A stretch of DNA of 64,000 bases from Aureimonas altamirensis (lineage in GTDB: Bacteria > Pseudomonadota > Alphaproteobacteria > Rhizobiales > Rhizobiaceae): NCBI RefSeq assembly GCF_001463885.1, contig NZ_BBWQ01000020.1, positions 124,001 through 188,000 on the forward strand, written 5' to 3'. Under the pieces are notes generated by a model. That model worked only from the letters and a program-made list of their open reading frames with translations, did no database searches and had not been told where the DNA came from. A program made the position numbers and the translations under genes. The stretch's first letter is position 1; every line of letters begins with the position of its first letter. Positions 60,398-64,000 of this stretch are shown here, piece after piece.

Positions 60398-61201
60398 TCA
60401 GATCGAAAGGACGTCGCGCATGGAATACAGGCCGGGCGCCTGCCCGCCTGCCCAGAGCGCCGCCTTGACGGCGCCGCGCGCATAGATTGCGCGGTCGTCG
60501 GCGCGATGCACCAGCTCGATGCGCTCGCCCTCCCCCGCGAAGATGACCGAATGGTCGCCGATGACGGAGCCGCCGCGCAGCGTGGCGAAACCGATGGCGC
60601 CGGCCGGCCGTGGCCCGGTATGGCCATCGCGCGCCCGCACCGAGGCGTCGGCCAGGGCAATCTCGCGCCCCGCGGCGGCGGCCTCGCCCAGAAGCAGCGC
60701 CGTGCCGGACGGCGCATCCACCTTGTGACGGTGATGCATCTCGGCGATCTCGATGTCGAAACCATCGGCGGCCAGGGCGCGCGCCGCGCGCTCCACCAGC
60801 ACGGCCAGCATGTTGACGCCGAGGCTCATATTGCCGGATTTCACGACCCGCGCGCCGGATGCGGCGGCCTTGGCCACCGCGGCGTCGTCCTGTGCGGAAA
60901 AGCCGGTCGTGCCGATGACGTGCACCAGGCCGTGCTGCGCCGCCAGCTCGGCGACGGAGATGGAATAGGCCGGGGCGGTAAAGTCCAGGATGCCGTCGGC
61001 ATCCGCTAGGACGGGCTCCAGCGCATCGGTGACGAGCGTGCCGATCTCGCCGAGGCCGGCCAGTTCGCCGGCATCATGCCCCAGCACGGAAGAGCCCTTG
61101 CGCTCGATGGCGGCAGCCAGCGTGACGCCGGGCGTTTCCTCGATGATACGGACGAGGTTCCTGCCCATCCGTCCGGCCGCCCCCAGAACGACGAGTCTCA
61201 T
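60398..61201 (-). CDS. dapB: 4-hydroxy-tetrahydrodipicolinate reductase
   Basis: A 267-residue enzyme of the lysine and diaminopimelate pathway. N-terminal NAD(P)H fold begins [19 protein letters not shown]; middle DFTAPAYS and GTTGFS; catalytic region [22 protein letters not shown] with the His-His and Lys residues; C-terminal [20 protein letters not shown]. All key positions are intact. It lies between the ABC exporter (28 bp) and gpmA (17 bp), so the three minus-strand genes may be one unit. Confidence 0.96.
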   Translation of the reverse strand: MRLVVLGAAGRMGRNLVRIIEETPGVTLAAAIERKGSSVLGHDAGELAGLGEIGTLVTDALEPVLADADGILDFTAPAYSISVAELAAQHGLVHVIGTTGFSAQDDAAVAKAAASGARVVKSGNMSLGVNMLAVLVERAARALAADGFDIEIAEMHHRHKVDAPSGTALLLGEAAAAGREIALADASVRARDGHTGPRPAGAIGFATLRGGSVIGDHSVIFAGEGERIELVHRADDRAIYARGAVKAALWAGGQAPGLYSMRDVLSI

Positions 61202-61229
61202 CCTCTATCCTTCCGCATCGTCGAAACAT

Positions 61230-63038
61230 CTACTCCCTGCGTCCGGACAGGCCGATCTCGCCGGCCGCCTGCAGGCTGTGGAACTTCGCATACAGGCTGC
61301 CACCCCGGGCAACAAGGTCGGAATGGGTGCCGCTTTCGGCGACACGGCCGTTTTCGACCACCAGGATCTGGTCCGCGCCGACGATGGTCGACAGGCGATG
61401 CGCCACCACCAGCACGGTCTTCTCGCGCATGATCTCGGTCAAGGCGCGCTGGACCAGCGTTTCCGACTGCGTATCGAGCGCCGACGTCGCTTCGTCCAGA
61501 ATCAGGATCGGGGCGCCGCGGACAAGCGCCCGGGCAATGGACAGACGTTGCCGCTGCCCACCCGAAAGCGTCATCCCGTTTTCGCCCACCGGCGTATCGT
61601 AGCCGAGGGGCTGGGCCAGGATGAATTCCTCTGCCTGCGCCATGCGCGCGGCTGCCTCGATCTCTTCGTCCGTCGCGTCGAGACGGCCGTAGCGGAGGTT
61701 GTCGCGTATGGTGCCCTCGAACAGCACGGCCTGCTGCGGCACATAGGATACCTGTGCCCGCAGCGACCGCTTGGTAAAGCTGGAAATGTCCTGCCCATCG
61801 ATGGTGATCCGGCCCGAAGACGGCTCGTAGAAGCGCTCGATCAGCGAGAGGATGGTGGATTTGCCGCCGCCCGATGCACCGATGATGGCCGTCGTACGGC
61901 CGGCCGGGGCGGTAAAGTCCACCTGCCGCAGCACGGGCTCTCCGGCGGAATAGGCGAAGCTGACATTCTCGAAGCGGATTTCGCCGCCGGTGACCTTCAG
62001 GTCCGGCGCGCCCGGCGCATCGGGCTTGCGGGGCTTCAGGTCCAGGATTTCGTAGATCATGCGCGCATTCACCAGCGCGCGCTCCATCTCCACCTGCAGC
62101 CGAGCCAGCCGGCGGGCCGGGTCGTAGGCCAGGAGAAGCGCGGTGATGAAGGCGAACATCGCGCCCGGCGAATGACCGTAGACGATGGCCCGGTACCCGG
62201 ACCAGCCGATGACGCCCGCGACGGCAAGGCCGGCGATGGTCTCCACGATGGGGCCGGAGCGTTCGGTGATGGCGGCGATGCGGTTGGCGCGCTCTTCCGC
62301 CGCCTCGACCAGGCGGTCCGTGCGCTGGCGCAGCGGCGCTTCCATGGTGAAGGCCTTGACCACCTGTATTCCCTGCGCCGCTTCCTGCATGGAGCCGACC
62401 ACCTGGGCATTGAGGTCGATGGACTGGCGCGTGGCGCGCCGCAGCTTGCGCGACAGGCGCCCGATCATGATGGCCACCGGCGGCCCCGCCAGAAGGGCGA
62501 TCCCCGACAGGACCGGGTCCTGCCAGATCATCACCCCGATCAGGAAGACGAGGGTCAGAAGGTCGCGGGCCAGCGAGGTGACGGTAAGGTTCAGCGTATC
62601 GCGGACACCCGTCACGTTCTGGCTGATGCGCGCCGCAAGCTGGGCCGAGCGCGTCTCGCCGAAAAAGTCCACCGACAGCTCGGTGAGGTGGGAGAACAGG
62701 CGCTTCTGGTAGCGTGCGACGATGTCGTTGCCGATGCGGGCCAGGATCACGCCCTGGATATAGCTGGCGACGCCGCGGATCAGGAAGGCCGCGAAGACGG
62801 CAAGCGGCAGCGTCAGCAACACGGCGCGGTTGCGGTCGACGAAGATCTCGTCGATCACGTCCCGCATGATCCACGCCAGGAAAGCCGTCGACAGCGCCAC
62901 GAGGATCAGGCATGCGATGGCGATCGCATAGCCCCTGACATGCGAGCGCCCGTTTTCGGCCAGGATACGCCGCAGCAACTTGAATGCCTCGCCCCTTTCC
63001 TGCCCGTCGGCCAGCGAAAGGTTCTTCTGTCTACTCAC
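61230..63038 (-). CDS. MsbA-like ABC exporter, fused membrane and ATPase domains
   Basis: A 602-residue half-transporter: six helices in the membrane domain (about 35-330) and one ATPase domain with Walker A GASGGGKST (387-395), Q-loop Q435, signature LSGGQ (491-495), Walker B LILDE (512-516) and switch His547. It forms homodimers and resembles lipid A/multidrug flippases; the cargo is not determined by sequence. GTG 63038 is the start used. It follows the glucokinase gene by 55 bp and precedes dapB. Confidence 0.9.
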   Translation of the reverse strand: MSRQKNLSLADGQERGEAFKLLRRILAENGRSHVRGYAIAIACLILVALSTAFLAWIMRDVIDEIFVDRNRAVLLTLPLAVFAAFLIRGVASYIQGVILARIGNDIVARYQKRLFSHLTELSVDFFGETRSAQLAARISQNVTGVRDTLNLTVTSLARDLLTLVFLIGVMIWQDPVLSGIALLAGPPVAIMIGRLSRKLRRATRQSIDLNAQVVGSMQEAAQGIQVVKAFTMEAPLRQRTDRLVEAAEERANRIAAITERSGPIVETIAGLAVAGVIGWSGYRAIVYGHSPGAMFAFITALLLAYDPARRLARLQVEMERALVNARMIYEILDLKPRKPDAPGAPDLKVTGGEIRFENVSFAYSAGEPVLRQVDFTAPAGRTTAIIGASGGGKSTILSLIERFYEPSSGRITIDGQDISSFTKRSLRAQVSYVPQQAVLFEGTIRDNLRYGRLDATDEEIEAAARMAQAEEFILAQPLGYDTPVGENGMTLSGGQRQRLSIARALVRGAPILILDEATSALDTQSETLVQRALTEIMREKTVLVVAHRLSTIVGADQILVVENGRVAESGTHSDLVARGGSLYAKFHSLQAAGEIGLSGRRE

Positions 63039-63093
63039 GGTCGGCTCGTCCCGTTCATCGTGCCGCTCGCTTTAGAGCATTTTATCCGCCCTG

Positions 63094-64000
63094 TCAGGCA
63101 GCCCAGCGCCGTCCGCTGGTTTCGAGGCCGAAGAAGCGCGGATTGCGCGCATAGGCCGCCATGCCGACAAGCGCCGCCATCGTTTCCGTCACCGCAAACA
63201 GAGGCATCTCTCGCAACAGGGCGGAATGCGGCGCCTTGTCCTCGAAGGCGTCACGCACCAGCTCGGGCTCGATCAGGGGCACGATGCGCTGGAATATCCC
63301 GCCGGCGATGTAGACGCCGCCGCGCGCCATGAAGATAAGCGCCAGATCGCCGGCAACGCGCCCAAGGCACGTGGCGAACAGGCGTACGGCCTCCAGCGCC
63401 TCTGCGTCGCCGAGGCCGGCCGCCTCCGTGACGTCGGCGGGGTCGGCATGCCGGCGCTCCACGCCGTCGGCCGTGCAGATGGCATGATACAGGTTGACGA
63501 GCCCCCGGCCGCTCAGCACCTCTTCGGCCGATACGCGCCCCTCGATCCGGTCGAGATGGGGCCATATCTGAAGGTCGCGCCCGGTTCGCGGGCCAAGGTC
63601 GATGTGCCCGCCCTCCCCGGCAACGGGAATCCACATGCGCCGGGCGCGGACGAGGCCGGCGACGCCGAGCCCGGTTCCGGGGCCAAGCACGACACGGCTG
63701 GCGCCCTCGCGGGCCATGCCGCCGCCGATCTGCTCGCGGCCCGTTTCCGGAAGGGCCGAGACGGCCAGCGCCTGCGCCTCGAAATCGTTCATCACCACGA
63801 TTTCCTCAAATCCGAGATCGCGCATCAGCACCTTCGGACGCACGATCCACGGGCTGTTGGTCAGGTCGATCTCGTCGCCGTCGATAGGCCCGGCAATGGC
63901 CAGCACCGCCGAGTTGGGCTGGACGGAGGTCTTGTCCAGCACGGCGTCCTGGATGGCATGATCGATGTTGGGGTAGTCCACCGTCTTGACCACGGGGAAC
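63094..64000 (-). CDS. glk: Glucokinase, N-terminus outside window
   Basis: About 302 residues of a bacterial ROK-independent (Glk) glucokinase, which makes glucose 6-phosphate. Present are AIAGPIDGDEIDLTNSPW, the VMNDFEAQALAV catalytic Asp motif, VVLGPGTGLGVAGLV (ATP site) and VAGEGGHIDLGPRT (glucose site), then YIAGGIFQRIVP. The first, phosphate-binding GDIGGTNAR-type motif must lie beyond the right edge, where the gene runs off. It is upstream of the exporter on the same strand. Confidence 0.92.
   Translation of the reverse strand, partial: FPVVKTVDYPNIDHAIQDAVLDKTSVQPNSAVLAIAGPIDGDEIDLTNSPWIVRPKVLMRDLGFEEIVVMNDFEAQALAVSALPETGREQIGGGMAREGASRVVLGPGTGLGVAGLVRARRMWIPVAGEGGHIDLGPRTGRDLQIWPHLDRIEGRVSAEEVLSGRGLVNLYHAICTADGVERRHADPADVTEAAGLGDAEALEAVRLFATCLGRVAGDLALIFMARGGVYIAGGIFQRIVPLIEPELVRDAFEDKAPHSALLREMPLFAVTETMAALVGMAAYARNPRFFGLETSGRRWAA

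Noticed and set aside
1-64000. CRISPR arrays, tRNA/rRNA genes, insertion sequences, prophage genes
   Set aside because: No regularly spaced repeats, no tRNA T-loop pattern in a plausible cloverleaf, no transposase or integrase frame and no terminal inverted repeats were seen.

Overview
This is high-GC DNA from an alphaproteobacterium, most probably a member of the Hyphomicrobiales (Rhizobiales). Three things point there: an exoX-exoY-exoF-exoQ-exoZ-like exopolysaccharide locus in the Sinorhizobium order, an aerobic-type cobalamin gene set with cobN, cobW and cbtAB, and the housekeeping runs hrcA-grpE / rph-rdgB-hemW-rsmI-yraN-gshB and dapB-gpmA-nth. The genus cannot be fixed from the sequence alone. 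I see no rRNA, tRNA, CRISPR array, insertion sequence or prophage. The window looks like ordinary chromosome, densely packed and full of 1-4 bp start/stop overlaps.

Layout. 1-5.9 kb: exopolysaccharide locus (GT2 fragment, exoX, an AT-rich divergent control region, exoYFQ, exoZ-like acyltransferase). 6.2-9.1 kb: lutABC lactate oxidation operon. 9.1-11.4 kb: pabB-pabA and a short dihydrofolate-reductase-like gene. 11.4-12.9 kb: a Crp/Fnr-type and a MarR-type regulator. 12.9-18.3 kb: osmoregulated periplasmic glucan genes opgG(D)-orf104-opgH-opgC plus a 64-residue membrane protein. 18.3-40.9 kb: a large cobalamin and cobalt block: cobT, cobS, cobD-cobC-cobB, cobK, cobM-cobJ-cobI-cobL-cbiX, a TSUP transporter, cobQ, a b561-type cytochrome, an SDR, then a cobalamin riboswitch leading cbtB-cbtA-cobU-cobW-cobN-cobO. 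40.9-44.6 kb: RDD protein, orphan iron-type ABC ATPase, NDH-2, DUF3096 protein, 3-hydroxybutyrate-dehydrogenase-like SDR. 44.7-53.6 kb: heat-shock pair grpE/hrcA, then rph-rdgB-hemW-rsmI-yraN-gshB and comM. 53.6-58.5 kb: adenosine kinase, a 989-residue predicted surface or secreted Ig/FG-GAP/RTX protein, EI24 protein. 58.5-64 kb: nth, DUF2244, and the minus-strand set gpmA, dapB, an MsbA-like exporter and a glucokinase cut by the window end.

How the parts work together. The exo genes cover sugar priming, polymerisation, export and acylation of a surface polysaccharide, with exoX as a small negative regulator. The opg genes make periplasmic glucans. The cob block covers most corrin-ring methylations, amidation, late cobalt insertion (CobN), adenosylation and nucleotide-loop assembly, with cobalt uptake (CbtAB) under B12 riboswitch control. 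The corrin pathway is a mosaic: a CbiG-CobJ fusion and a CbiX-L type early cobaltochelatase sit beside the late-insertion CobN, while cobA, cobG/cobZ, cobF, cobH and the CobN partner subunits are not in the window.

The most interesting items for follow-up are the mixed early/late cobalt-insertion genes, the His-rich CbiX tail, the dyads between exoX and exoY, the possible leaderless cobK start, the paired GTTGCAAC palindromes before the orphan ABC ATPase, the small proteins in the opg locus and the modular surface protein.
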